A DNA stretch of 5,514 bases from Candidatus Onthomorpha intestinigallinarum (GCA_019114015.1 DXGG01000020.1:1-5514); one strand, 5' to 3'. Positions 1 through 5,514 are shown, numbered from the stretch's first letter. Numbers and translations: made by a program. The notes: generated by a model from the letters alone, not told the origin.

Positions 1-57
1 ACGGCAAAGTTAGCAATTTCATTTGAAATGAATACGGATAGACTTATTAAAGTTTGA
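1..57 (+). CDS. Possible 3' end of an upstream gene (partial)
   Basis: Frame 1 is open from the window edge to a TGA at 55-57 and gives 18 residues ending in NTDRLIKV. The other two forward frames close within the first 30 bases. The peptide is mixed and charged and could be the C-terminus of a gene running in the same direction, but 18 codons are too few to identify a family, and an open stretch this short arises easily by chance. The 185-base gap to the next start, with its own promoter, suggests that any such gene is a separate transcription unit. Confidence 0.25.
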   Translation, partial: TAKLAISFEMNTDRLIKV

Positions 58-123
58 ATACGCGCTGTTTTTAAGTTTTTATAACTAACGGTCGGATTTA
101 AAAATGTGTCTTTAGAAGAAAAA

Positions 124-154
124 TTTGTCAGACGGGAAAAAAATTGTAAATTTG
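124..154 (+). promoter_or_regulatory. Bacteroidota-type sigma promoter (-33 TTTG, -7 TAAATTTG)
   Basis: TTTG at 124-127 is followed after exactly 19 bases by TAAATTTG at 147-154. This matches the known primary sigma-factor consensus of Bacteroidota (TTTG or TTG, about 19-21 bases, TAnnTTTG) in sequence and spacing. Transcription would start near 160, giving a leader of about 80 bases before the ATG at 243. Both elements lie in copies of the nonamer AAATTTGTC (121-129 and 148-156), 27 bases apart. A weaker alternative -7 element, TAGGTTTTG at 164-172, has one extra base in the variable part. Confidence 0.7.
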
Positions 155-177
155 TCGGTTAAATAGGTTTTGTGCTT

Positions 178-190
178 GCCGTTGAACGGT
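178..190 (+). promoter_or_regulatory. Small hairpin in the 5' leader
   Basis: GCCGT-TGA-ACGGT can fold as four Watson-Crick pairs plus a closing G-U pair over a three-base loop. It lies about 20 bases after the predicted transcription start and 53 bases before the start codon. A second ACGG at 217-220 could compete for the same CCGT. The stem is short and no U-run follows, so it is not a terminator. A regulatory role is only a possibility. Confidence 0.2.
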
Positions 191-242
191 CAATGGTAAG
201 GGTGTGGTGATAAAACACGGTAATAATAAAGTATTATAGGAT

Positions 243-302
243 ATGAAAAAAGTTTCACTATTTGCGATTTTGTTGACTTTTTTGACTGGTGTTGTTTTTT
301 CT
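243..302 (+). other. Signal peptide (residues 1-20)
   Basis: The N-terminus is MKK followed by a hydrophobic core (LFAILLTFLTGVV) and ends FS|Q, so cleavage is predicted after Ser20 with Gln21 as the mature N-terminus. The F-S-Q junction is typical of exported Bacteroidota proteins. There is no cysteine at the junction, so this is a type I signal and not a lipoprotein signal. Confidence 0.9.
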
Positions 303-3300
303 CAAAGTGGGCCTGCGATGCTGACTCATGTCGATTTTGAATCGGGAGCGCCTACAGGATGGACAATAACGGGAGCGACTATTGTGACGGATGTTGCCGC
401 AACAGGCAATAGTTCCCTTAAGATAGCGCCGGGAAGTTCCGATGTGACTATTACATCGCCTGTTTTTAATATAACGGCAGGATGTGCCACCCGTTTGGAG
501 TTCAGCCATATTCCGATGCTGAACAATCAGAACGGAGGAAGGGTAGAGGTTAAGAAGCCTGACGGAACATGGGCCGTTTTGGGTATGTCGGGAATTCAGA
601 ATCCCAATTGTTATGACCCGAGTTACGGTGCAGGTACGACGAGTTTTGCGGGCAGCTTCTACAAGGTGCAGTATTGGGATGGCAATACGCCAGCTCCGGT
701 AGATAATTCGATGTGGAAAAATGAGATTTTCTATTTGTATAATACTTTGGGGGCGAGTGCCACGAGTTTTCAGATAAGGTTTGTTGTGCCGTCAGCCACT
801 GGAACTGCGGCTCAGTTTGCGGGATGGTTTTTGGATGATATAAGAATCTTTGCGGCGCAGGTTCCGGGAGACGAGGTGCGTGTCCCTCAGATAAGGTCCA
901 TAGTGAGTGCTCCGAATATGGACATGTTCCCTACATGTTCTGACATAGTGGTGAAAATGGACATAAGGGATGCTCAGGGAGCTATGGCAACGACTCCTGA
1001 CGCGGTTACCATAGAATATATGTTTGACGGTGAGACGACTCCTACCGTTGTAAACATGGAGAAGGTTCAGGGTGAGACAAACATGTATCAGGGAACAATA
1101 CCTTTCAACGGCTTTCAAAGTGTAACCAAATGGAAGGTTATTGCCAGGGACTTGAAAGGCAATCAGATAAGGTATCCTTATGTATATGGCACTTATAATG
1201 AATTTACTACCATAAGGCCGTTCACGGGAATCGTGCCGGTGAAAACTACCGGCATATCGGCCCAGTCCATGATGATTAATACCAGTGTGAAGTCCGCTTT
1301 GTATCAGATGAGATACACAGCGGCTGAATTGTTGGCAGCCGGCTGTGCTGCAGGAGAGATAGGCGGATTGTATTATAATGTTACTCAGGCTGCAACCGGC
1401 TTTATAATGCCAGGTTTCAAGATGTATATAGGAAATATTTCTCCAGATGTGGTTCTTGATCAACAATATCAGTATGCTGCTACCACATTGACCAATGTCG
1501 TTAATGAACCTAGTTATGTAACTCCTGCCATAGGAGAACAATATATAGAATTCAGTGAACCGTTCATGTGGGATGGAGTAAGCGACTTGTTGATAAAGGT
1601 TTGTTGGGGTGAGGCTCCGGCAACAGGTGGTGTTACGAAAATAGAATGTATTGCGGCGACAGGTGGAGCAATCACTTTGAAATATGAACAAACGGGAACG
1701 GCTTATGTAGAGGCTTGCTCCGCATTGTTCAGTGCAGCAAGTCCTACTTTGGGGTATAAGCCTAATTTCAAATTTAATTTTTTGAATACATGTGTACTTG
1801 CAAATGACCCTGCCGTTTCAGGTGTTTTATGTCAGCCTTCAAATTACAAGATAGATGCAGGAACACCAAGTCAGTTAAGTGTATATTTGCGTAATGACGG
1901 TTCTGAGGATTTGAGCCAGGTAAAACTGACATATATGTCCGATGATGGAAATACAGGTAATTCTACATGGAACGGAACACTCGCTTCTGGTGATTCGGTA
2001 TGCTACGGTATTACCAATTCAATGTCTTTGACACCAGGATACAGATATGTAAAGGCATGGGTTGATTTGTTGCCTCCGGATATAGACTGGAATCAGGATA
2101 ACGATACTGCCTATTTTGAAATAGTGTCTTGTGACGGTGCAATGAATGGGACTTATTCGGTTGGAGACGTGTCCGGAGTAGCTCAGGATAGGAAGTTTGA
2201 TAATTTCAATGAGTTATTCAGATATTTGGAGTTATGTGGGGTAGAAGCGCCTGTCGAAGTCAAGATAGCAAATCTTCCCGAGAGTGAACCATATAGAGAT
2301 GTAATGAATTTCCCAACAAACATACCGGGAGTTTCAACAACGAATACAGTAACTTTTACGAGTGCTACACCTGCCAATCCTGTCATTTTTACGTTGAATG
2401 AAGCTGTCGGTAATTCCGTTTTGGATTTGTCCAATGGAAAACATTACAGATTCGAGAATTTGATTTTTAAAGCAGCCGATGCTTATCCTAACAGCACGAC
2501 AACCAAAATAGTGAACATGTCAGTGGCTACGGATGACATTGCTTTTGTAAATTGTAAATTCGATGCATCCAATTATTCAGGTTTGTCTGTTTTGCTTGAT
2601 ATAGCAGAAGGTAAGAATGTTAAAATAGATAGTTGTCAGTTTTTATCTTCCGCAAATAAACAGATAAACATAAAAGGTTTATCGCCTACTTCTATGACAA
2701 ATGGCATATCGATAGAGAAATCCGTTTTCAAGATAACTACGCCGTCTTTGGCTAATTATATACCTGATAACAGTATCTATGCTGAATATACTGACGGATT
2801 GATTATAAGAGGAAATACATTTGAAACGGAATTTCCGAGCAATCTTACTTCGGTGGGAGGAACAAAGAGTGCACTCATGTTGCAGTCGGTAAAAGATTTC
2901 GATGTAAGTAAGAATTTGTTTGTATTGTCAGGCATAAGTGCAATCAATATATCTAATGCCGTACAAAGTACTTCTTCAAGGGTTGTTAACAATAAAATAA
3001 GTGTCAATAACAGCAATTCGACAGGAAGTAACGTAACGGTTTATGGCATTAATTTCCTTTCGGGACGGGATGTCGTTGTTGCAAACAACAACATATATGC
3101 GGTGGATGCAGGATTGGTTGGAAAGAACGCAATGGGTCTTAGCTTGGGATATACCGGACAGTCGTCTATTAATGTTGATGTCAAGAATAATATTGTTGTC
3201 AGTGAAGGCGGAGGATATGCTGTTTACGAAAGAGCCTCCGAAACACCTGTCAACAACTCGTTTGATTTGTCCAATAATCTTTACTATAAGGTTTCCTCAT

Positions 3301-5514
3301 CGTCAAGTGCAGTTTTATTTAAGTTCAATACTGATAATGTTGCTGATGCGGAGCAATGGCAAGCACTTTCTTTGGAAACGAGTTCTTACTATACGGAGAA
3401 TCCGTTGTTCGGTTCTTGGGATAATTTGAACACAACCAATACATTTCTTTGTGATAAGGCAATTTCTTTACCGCAAGTTACTGAAGATTTTTATGGTCGT
3501 CCGAGACCTGAAAGCCCTTGTATAGGAGCTGTTGAGTTCGACCCTCCGACGAGTAATTTATATGTGATGTCCGTAAAACCGGATTATGGCACTTATTCAG
3601 AATCTTCAACAGGTATTCCAACGTATTCTGCCTGTGATTTTGGACAACAAAGCATTATTGTCAAGTTTAAAAATACGAGTGAAAATACCATACCTGCAAA
3701 TTCTACACAGATATATTTTCAAATAGACAACCAGACACCTGCGAATGGTACGGTAACACATGCAATAGAACCGGGAGTCGAGTATGAATACACATTTACT
3801 CCAGGATATGATTTTTCGGCAACTTCGGATGACATACGTTACAATTTGACTGCATGGTCTTCATTGGAAGCGGACACAGTGAACAATAATGATACGACAA
3901 GAGCAATAGTTTTGTCGAATTATGAATTGCCGGCCATGGAGACACAGACAGCCAATGTAGATTATGGTAATTCCATATTGCTTACGGTAAATTCCAGCGA
4001 TTCAGTATATTGGTACTTAAACCAGACTGATGAAGAATATTTTTTGAAGTCAAATTCTTTGCAGACTTCCGTATTATATGCGGATACTACATTCTATTTT
4101 TCTCTCAAGGGAGAAATACCGGTTGTCAGAATTACTGAAATACAGATAAACAAATCATCCGTAATAGGTCTTACCGACCCCTTGCCTTCGTGGCTGACAT
4201 CCAACAATGCTTTTGAAATCTCCAATTTGGGAAGTGGGGATATAGATTTGACAGGCTATAAGTTCTGTTATGAGAAAGTGACTTCTTCGAGCGCCAATTT
4301 GACTGGAAATATGACAAAAGAATATTCTTTTCCAGAAGGATTTATATTACCTAAAAATTCCGCAGTTACTCTAATATTGGTTTCTCAATCGAATGTCGAT
4401 ACTGACGAGGCATTGGGAATAGGTACTGGCTCATCAATAACTGTATCACAAACGAATAAGGCTGGCTTTTTGATAAAGGATGCAGAAGGGACTGTAATAG
4501 ATGCAGTGGCATTGAATGATGCGACATTCCCGGAAAGTATAGTTCCTGCTGAGATTTGGACAGGACCTTCTTCCAATTTGTTATTGGAGGTAGATGATGA
4601 AAATTTTGCCGGAATAACCAGAATATCTACAACGGATAATACCCAGTCGGGATGGAGGGTTGCTTCTGCGGATAATCCTATGACGGTTGGAACGTTTGAT
4701 GAGAATTTGGTTGTGCATAGAGACAATGGATGTTATGGACAAAAAACGGCATATAATGTTACTGTAAATCAAAGACCGGAAGTAGATCCTGGTATTGCAA
4801 TGGTGGCGGTAGAGGGAATGCTTGGACTTGAGGCTTGTACACTTACCTCTGAAGAAGAAATAAGGGTAAAGATTACCAACACCGGAACACAAACTAGTAC
4901 CGTTGACATACCTTTGGTATGTAAGTTGTATGAAAATGATGTTGAAGTAGGAGGCTTTACGGATACATTTACAGGAAGCATACCATCTTTCGATACTGTT
5001 GAATATGTTTTGAACGGAAGTGTGGATTTGACGGCTTTCGCAGAAGACAGACAATTGAAAATCGTTGTTTATTCGGATTTGACAACGGATCAATTGCATT
5101 CAAACGATACATCTTATATAGAAATAACCTCATTGCATACACCTCAGCCGCCTATTGCCGAAATTCATGAGACAATAGGTTATGGAGAACAGGCCGTCCT
5201 TACAAGTGATGGCGGTGATTACTCTACTATATGGTATGAGGATTTGTATTCAGAAGAAATATTAGCAAATGGAGATACATATACAACACCTTATCTTTAT
5301 GAACAGGATACTTTCTATGTCGCTTATTTGATAGATGAGAATTTAGATATAACTGTAGGTACAGGGGATTTGACAAACACTACATCTTCTTCGCCTTCGC
5401 CTTTATCTTATTCTAATAAAAGGGCAAAAGAACAGTATTTGTTCAGAAGTTCTGAATTGAATAGTGTTGGTATTGAAGGAGGATGGTTGAATAGTTTGGC
5501 ATTTCATATAGAAG
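243..5514 (+). CDS. Giant secreted multi-domain surface/adhesin-like protein (5' 1757 codons; 3' end outside window)
   Basis: This frame is open from ATG 243 to the window end, 1757 codons plus one base, with no stop. The start is secure: an in-frame TAG lies at 237-239, and this ATG gives a clean signal peptide. Domains in order: signal peptide 1-20, jelly-roll/MAM-like 28-206, Ig-like 207-327, adhesin-type module 330-513, CARDB-like 530-628, parallel beta-helix 635-1100, CARDB-like 1105-1225, WY-type Ig-like from 1229, lamin-tail-like 1295-1484, CARDB-like 1515-1630, WY-type Ig-like 1634-1699, and the start of a second adhesin-type module from 1703. All are extracellular binding or structural folds; no catalytic residues were recognised, so adhesion or matrix scaffolding is the inferred role. 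Export through Sec is supported by the signal peptide. Type IX secretion is inferred from the architecture, but the sorting domain would lie beyond the window. The start region is AT-rich with no well-spaced Shine-Dalgarno site, as is common in Bacteroidota. GC content falls from about 50% near the 5' end to about 32-37% later. Confidence 0.95.
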   Translation, partial: MKKVSLFAILLTFLTGVVFSQSGPAMLTHVDFESGAPTGWTITGATIVTDVAATGNSSLKIAPGSSDVTITSPVFNITAGCATRLEFSHIPMLNNQNGGRVEVKKPDGTWAVLGMSGIQNPNCYDPSYGAGTTSFAGSFYKVQYWDGNTPAPVDNSMWKNEIFYLYNTLGASATSFQIRFVVPSATGTAAQFAGWFLDDIRIFAAQVPGDEVRVPQIRSIVSAPNMDMFPTCSDIVVKMDIRDAQGAMATTPDAVTIEYMFDGETTPTVVNMEKVQGETNMYQGTIPFNGFQSVTKWKVIARDLKGNQIRYPYVYGTYNEFTTIRPFTGIVPVKTTGISAQSMMINTSVKSALYQMRYTAAELLAAGCAAGEIGGLYYNVTQAATGFIMPGFKMYIGNISPDVVLDQQYQYAATTLTNVVNEPSYVTPAIGEQYIEFSEPFMWDGVSDLLIKVCWGEAPATGGVTKIECIAATGGAITLKYEQTGTAYVEACSALFSAASPTLGYKPNFKFNFLNTCVLANDPAVSGVLCQPSNYKIDAGTPSQLSVYLRNDGSEDLSQVKLTYMSDDGNTGNSTWNGTLASGDSVCYGITNSMSLTPGYRYVKAWVDLLPPDIDWNQDNDTAYFEIVSCDGAMNGTYSVGDVSGVAQDRKFDNFNELFRYLELCGVEAPVEVKIANLPESEPYRDVMNFPTNIPGVSTTNTVTFTSATPANPVIFTLNEAVGNSVLDLSNGKHYRFENLIFKAADAYPNSTTTKIVNMSVATDDIAFVNCKFDASNYSGLSVLLDIAEGKNVKIDSCQFLSSANKQINIKGLSPTSMTNGISIEKSVFKITTPSLANYIPDNSIYAEYTDGLIIRGNTFETEFPSNLTSVGGTKSALMLQSVKDFDVSKNLFVLSGISAINISNAVQSTSSRVVNNKISVNNSNSTGSNVTVYGINFLSGRDVVVANNNIYAVDAGLVGKNAMGLSLGYTGQSSINVDVKNNIVVSEGGGYAVYERASETPVNNSFDLSNNLYYKVSSSSSAVLFKFNTDNVADAEQWQALSLETSSYYTENPLFGSWDNLNTTNTFLCDKAISLPQVTEDFYGRPRPESPCIGAVEFDPPTSNLYVMSVKPDYGTYSESSTGIPTYSACDFGQQSIIVKFKNTSENTIPANSTQIYFQIDNQTPANGTVTHAIEPGVEYEYTFTPGYDFSATSDDIRYNLTAWSSLEADTVNNNDTTRAIVLSNYELPAMETQTANVDYGNSILLTVNSSDSVYWYLNQTDEEYFLKSNSLQTSVLYADTTFYFSLKGEIPVVRITEIQINKSSVIGLTDPLPSWLTSNNAFEISNLGSGDIDLTGYKFCYEKVTSSSANLTGNMTKEYSFPEGFILPKNSAVTLILVSQSNVDTDEALGIGTGSSITVSQTNKAGFLIKDAEGTVIDAVALNDATFPESIVPAEIWTGPSSNLLLEVDDENFAGITRISTTDNTQSGWRVASADNPMTVGTFDENLVVHRDNGCYGQKTAYNVTVNQRPEVDPGIAMVAVEGMLGLEACTLTSEEEIRVKITNTGTQTSTVDIPLVCKLYENDVEVGGFTDTFTGSIPSFDTVEYVLNGSVDLTAFAEDRQLKIVVYSDLTTDQLHSNDTSYIEITSLHTPQPPIAEIHETIGYGEQAVLTSDGGDYSTIWYEDLYSEEILANGDTYTTPYLYEQDTFYVAYLIDENLDITVGTGDLTNTTSSSPSPLSYSNKRAKEQYLFRSSELNSVGIEGGWLNSLAFHIE
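324..860 (+). other. Jelly-roll / MAM-like domain (residues 28-206)
   Basis: The domain opens with HVDFESGAPTGWTI, the usual 'D-F-E-x-G...G-W' start of MAM or cleaved-adhesin type beta-sandwiches. It closes with GWFLDDIRIFA (W195, D198, D199, I200), the standard final strand of such domains. Between these lie a 'ITSPVFNITAG' strand and a 'FQIRFVV' strand in the expected order. Related domains often bind carbohydrate or protein ligands, sometimes with calcium; the ligand cannot be read from the sequence. This part of the gene is the richest in GC. Confidence 0.7.
861..1223 (+). other. Ig-like / linker segment (residues 207-327)
   Basis: After a short Pro/charged linker (VPGDEVRVPQI), alternating strands run through VVKMDIRDAQG, VTIEYMFDGE, MYQGTIPF and KWKVIARDLKGN. 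The 'W-K-V-x-A-x-D-x-x-G-N' ending is the typical last-strand pattern of bacterial Ig or fibronectin-like domains. The family was not identified more closely. It probably acts as a spacer between the jelly-roll and adhesin module A. Confidence 0.5.
1230..1781 (+). repeat. Adhesin-type module A (residues 330-513)
   Basis: This beta-rich module carries the signature Q355, Y358, E362-L363, G367, G371, I373, L376, Y378, which I recognise as recurrent in large secreted Bacteroidota proteins. Further on are 'MPGFKMYIGNIS' and 'EPFMWDGVSDLLIKVCW' (about residues 438-460), the part where these modules usually describe an edge strand and a 'W-D-G-x-x-x-L-L-I-x-V' strand, and it ends at KPNFKFNF. The same signature starts again at residue 1731 (module B). 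The function of the module is not established from the sequence; binding is inferred from context. Confidence 0.6.
1830..2126 (+). other. CARDB-like Ig domain 1 (residues 530-628)
   Basis: The segment shows the CARDB pattern: 'QLSVYLRNDGSEDLSQVKL' (unequal strands with N-D-G at the turn), then 'TLASGDSVCYGI', then a last strand 'DNDTAYFEI' (N620-D621-T622). CARDB domains are Ig-like spacer folds of secreted bacterial proteins. Two further copies follow at 1105-1225 and 1515-1630, each with the same N-D-T motif before its last strand. Confidence 0.6.
2145..3542 (+). other. Right-handed parallel beta-helix domain (residues 635-1100)
   Basis: The domain opens with NGTYSVGD and 'FNNFNELFRYLELCGVEAP'-like sequence (residues 635 to about 675; F-N-E-L near 655), the familiar N-terminal cap (G-T-Y-x-I-G ... 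aromatic, L, GV) of Bacteroidota beta-helix proteins. Ten coils then share a short 'h-x-h-x-x-N/S-x-h' step, with the key polar residue at about 739, 770, 797, 827, 858, 891, 917, 949, 983 and 1012. It closes with DFYGRPRPESPCIGAVEF (1082-1099), the usual 'D-x-x-G-x-x-R...IGA-x-E' end of such domains. Related folds include polysaccharide lyases and pectate-lyase-like enzymes, but no catalytic triad was seen, so a structural or carbohydrate-binding rod is equally likely. Confidence 0.75.
3555..3917 (+). other. CARDB-like Ig domain 2 (residues 1105-1225)
   Basis: The segment has 'QQSIIVKFKNTSENTIPAN' (N-T-S at the turn), 'IYFQIDNQ', 'PGVEYEYTFTPGYDF' and the final strand 'NNNDTTRAIVL' (N1216-D1217-T1218), matching the order of CARDB-type strands. 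It directly follows the end of the beta-helix and leads into the first WY-type Ig domain, so it is probably a spacer. Confidence 0.55.
3927..4118 (+). repeat. WY-type Ig-like domain 1, N-terminal part (residues 1229-1292)
   Basis: This is an Ig-like unit of the kind common in Bacteroidota surface and gliding proteins, whose core is W-Y ... T-(F/Y)-Y. Here W1257-Y1258 and T1283-F1284-Y1285 lie 27 residues apart (W to F). It aligns without gaps over 34 residues with the second copy (W1664-Y1665, F1691-Y1692), sharing W-Y, E-E, L-Y and T-F-Y. The usual final strand (G-C ... V-x-V) is missing here but appears at 1496-1512, after the lamin-tail-like domain. Confidence 0.65.
4125..4694 (+). other. 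Lamin-tail-like domain (LTD) (residues 1295-1484)
   Basis: The segment shows the LTD pattern: start 'VRITEIQINKS', then 'NAFEISNLGSGDIDLTGYKF' (E1325, N1328, G1330, D1335, L1336, G1338, Y1339), 'YSFPEGFILPKNSAVTLIL', 'GFLIKDAEGTVIDAVAL' (1408-1424), and a tail 'ISTTDNTQSGWRVASADNP'. LTDs are Ig-like folds that in bacteria occur in secreted, often membrane-surface or DNA-associated proteins; here it appears as a guest within the WY Ig-like domain. The boundary at the C-terminal end is approximate. Confidence 0.75.
4728..4778 (+). other. Probable last strand of WY-type Ig domain 1 (residues 1496-1512)
   Basis: GCYGQKTAYNVTVNQRP matches the usual closing strand of WY-type Ig domains (G-C-x-S ... 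V-x-V-x-x-x-P). It sits straight after the lamin-tail-like domain, not after T-F-Y at 1283-1285 as in a continuous domain. This suggests that the LTD is inserted into the last loop of the WY domain. Confidence 0.5.
4785..5132 (+). other. CARDB-like Ig domain 3 (residues 1515-1630)
   Basis: The segment has 'LTSEEEIRVKITNTGTQTS' (N-T-G at the turn), 'LVCKLYENDVEVGGF', 'IPSFDTVEYVLNGSVDLT', 'LKIVVYSDLTTD' and the last strand 'SNDTSYIEI' (N1621-D1622-T1623). This is the best match of the three CARDB-like units to the family, and is placed between the two WY domains. Confidence 0.6.
5142..5339 (+). repeat. WY-type Ig-like domain 2, N-terminal part (residues 1634-1699)
   Basis: The core is IWYEDLYSEEILANGDTYTT ... 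DTFYVAYL, with W1664-Y1665 and T1690-F1691-Y1692. It is a close gap-free match to domain 1 at 1257-1290. As in domain 1, the final G-C strand is not found directly after T-F-Y; instead a second guest module (module B) starts, so the last strand is expected beyond the window. Confidence 0.65.
5349..5514 (+). repeat. Adhesin-type module B, N-terminal part (residues 1703-1757; cut by window edge)
   Basis: It opens with ITVGTGDLTNT and a Ser/Pro-rich linker, then the signature Q1731, F1734, E1738-L1739, G1743, G1747, L1749, L1752, F1754. Over the 26 residues 1731-1756 it aligns without gaps to 355-380 of module A: six identities (Q, E, L, G, G, L) and several conservative changes. The rest of the module lies beyond the window. 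Confidence 0.6.

Noticed and set aside
1..22. A possible divergent gene start on the - strand (ATG at 22-20, reading MKLLTLP).
   Set aside because: Only seven codons are visible, with no Bacteroidota promoter found upstream of it on that strand; it cannot be told from chance.
58..90. A T-rich stretch that might be a terminator for the upstream gene.
   Set aside because: T-runs are present but no convincing stem precedes them.
193..210. A five-codon mini-ORF in the leader as a real leader peptide gene.
   Set aside because: It is too short, has no conserved composition such as a run of one amino acid, and is not annotated as a gene; it is kept only as a low-interest observation.
318..320. A later in-frame ATG as the true start.
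   Set aside because: Starting there would remove the signal peptide, which is clear from 243, and the upstream in-frame TAG at 237-239 already bounds the start.
258..526. Two short - strand open frames near the 5' end of the gene.
   Set aside because: They are antisense to the signal peptide and jelly-roll coding region, and neither has recognisable content.
792..1691. A 299-codon open frame on the - strand.
   Set aside because: It lies opposite the real gene across the jelly-roll, Ig and module A region. Its product is rich in Ser, Arg, His, Tyr and Cys with no recognisable domain, and the + strand frame has clear domains there.
2183..3016. Two - strand open frames of about 80 codons, one with a hydrophobic N-terminus.
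   Set aside because: They are opposite the beta-helix region. The hydrophobic run is a by-product of the complement of Asn/Lys/Ser-rich codons and no start context supports it.
3043..3429. A 128-codon + strand open frame inside the main gene.
   Set aside because: It is out of frame with the beta-helix coding sequence, whose ladder continues unbroken through this stretch; no frameshift is needed.
4385..5099. Overlapping - strand open frames of 113, 172 and 70 codons.
   Set aside because: They overlap each other in different frames and lie opposite the LTD and CARDB 3 coding sequence; the low-complexity translations show no family pattern.

Overview
The window is almost entirely one gene: the first 1757 codons of a giant secreted, multi-domain surface protein on the + strand. 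It runs from an ATG at 243 to the window edge at 5514 with no in-frame stop. The source is most likely a member of the Bacteroidota, probably Bacteroidales-like. Three things point there: an exact Bacteroidota-type promoter (TTTG, 19 bases, TAAATTTG) upstream, an AT-rich start region without a well-placed Shine-Dalgarno site, and a chain of extracellular modules typical of secreted proteins in that phylum. The species cannot be fixed from the sequence.

Layout. Positions 1-57 hold a short open frame ending in TGA that may be the tail of an upstream gene (weakly supported). Positions 58-242 are an AT-rich intergenic region with the promoter (124-154) and a roughly 80-base leader with a small hairpin. 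From 243, the protein reads in order: signal peptide (residues 1-20); jelly-roll/MAM-like domain (28-206); Ig-like segment (207-327); adhesin-type module A with the Q..Y...EL...G...G signature (330-513); CARDB-like domain 1 (530-628); right-handed parallel beta-helix (635-1100); CARDB-like domain 2 (1105-1225); WY-type Ig-like domain 1 (from 1229); lamin-tail-like domain (1295-1484), followed by what looks like the final strand of the WY domain (1496-1512); CARDB-like domain 3 (1515-1630); WY-type Ig-like domain 2 (1634-1699); and the start of a second adhesin-type module B (1703-1757), cut by the window edge.

Function. No catalytic motif was recognised. The architecture is that of a long, rigid, exported adhesin or matrix-type protein: binding modules at intervals along a stalk of Ig/CARDB units, with a beta-helix rod in the middle. 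Export by Sec and then the type IX secretion system is plausible for this class, but the C-terminal sorting domain that would show it lies outside the window. The parts most worth a second look are the module A/B duplication, the apparent insertion of guest domains into the last loop of the WY Ig fold, the roughly 30-residue beta-helix ladder, and the drop in GC content along the gene.
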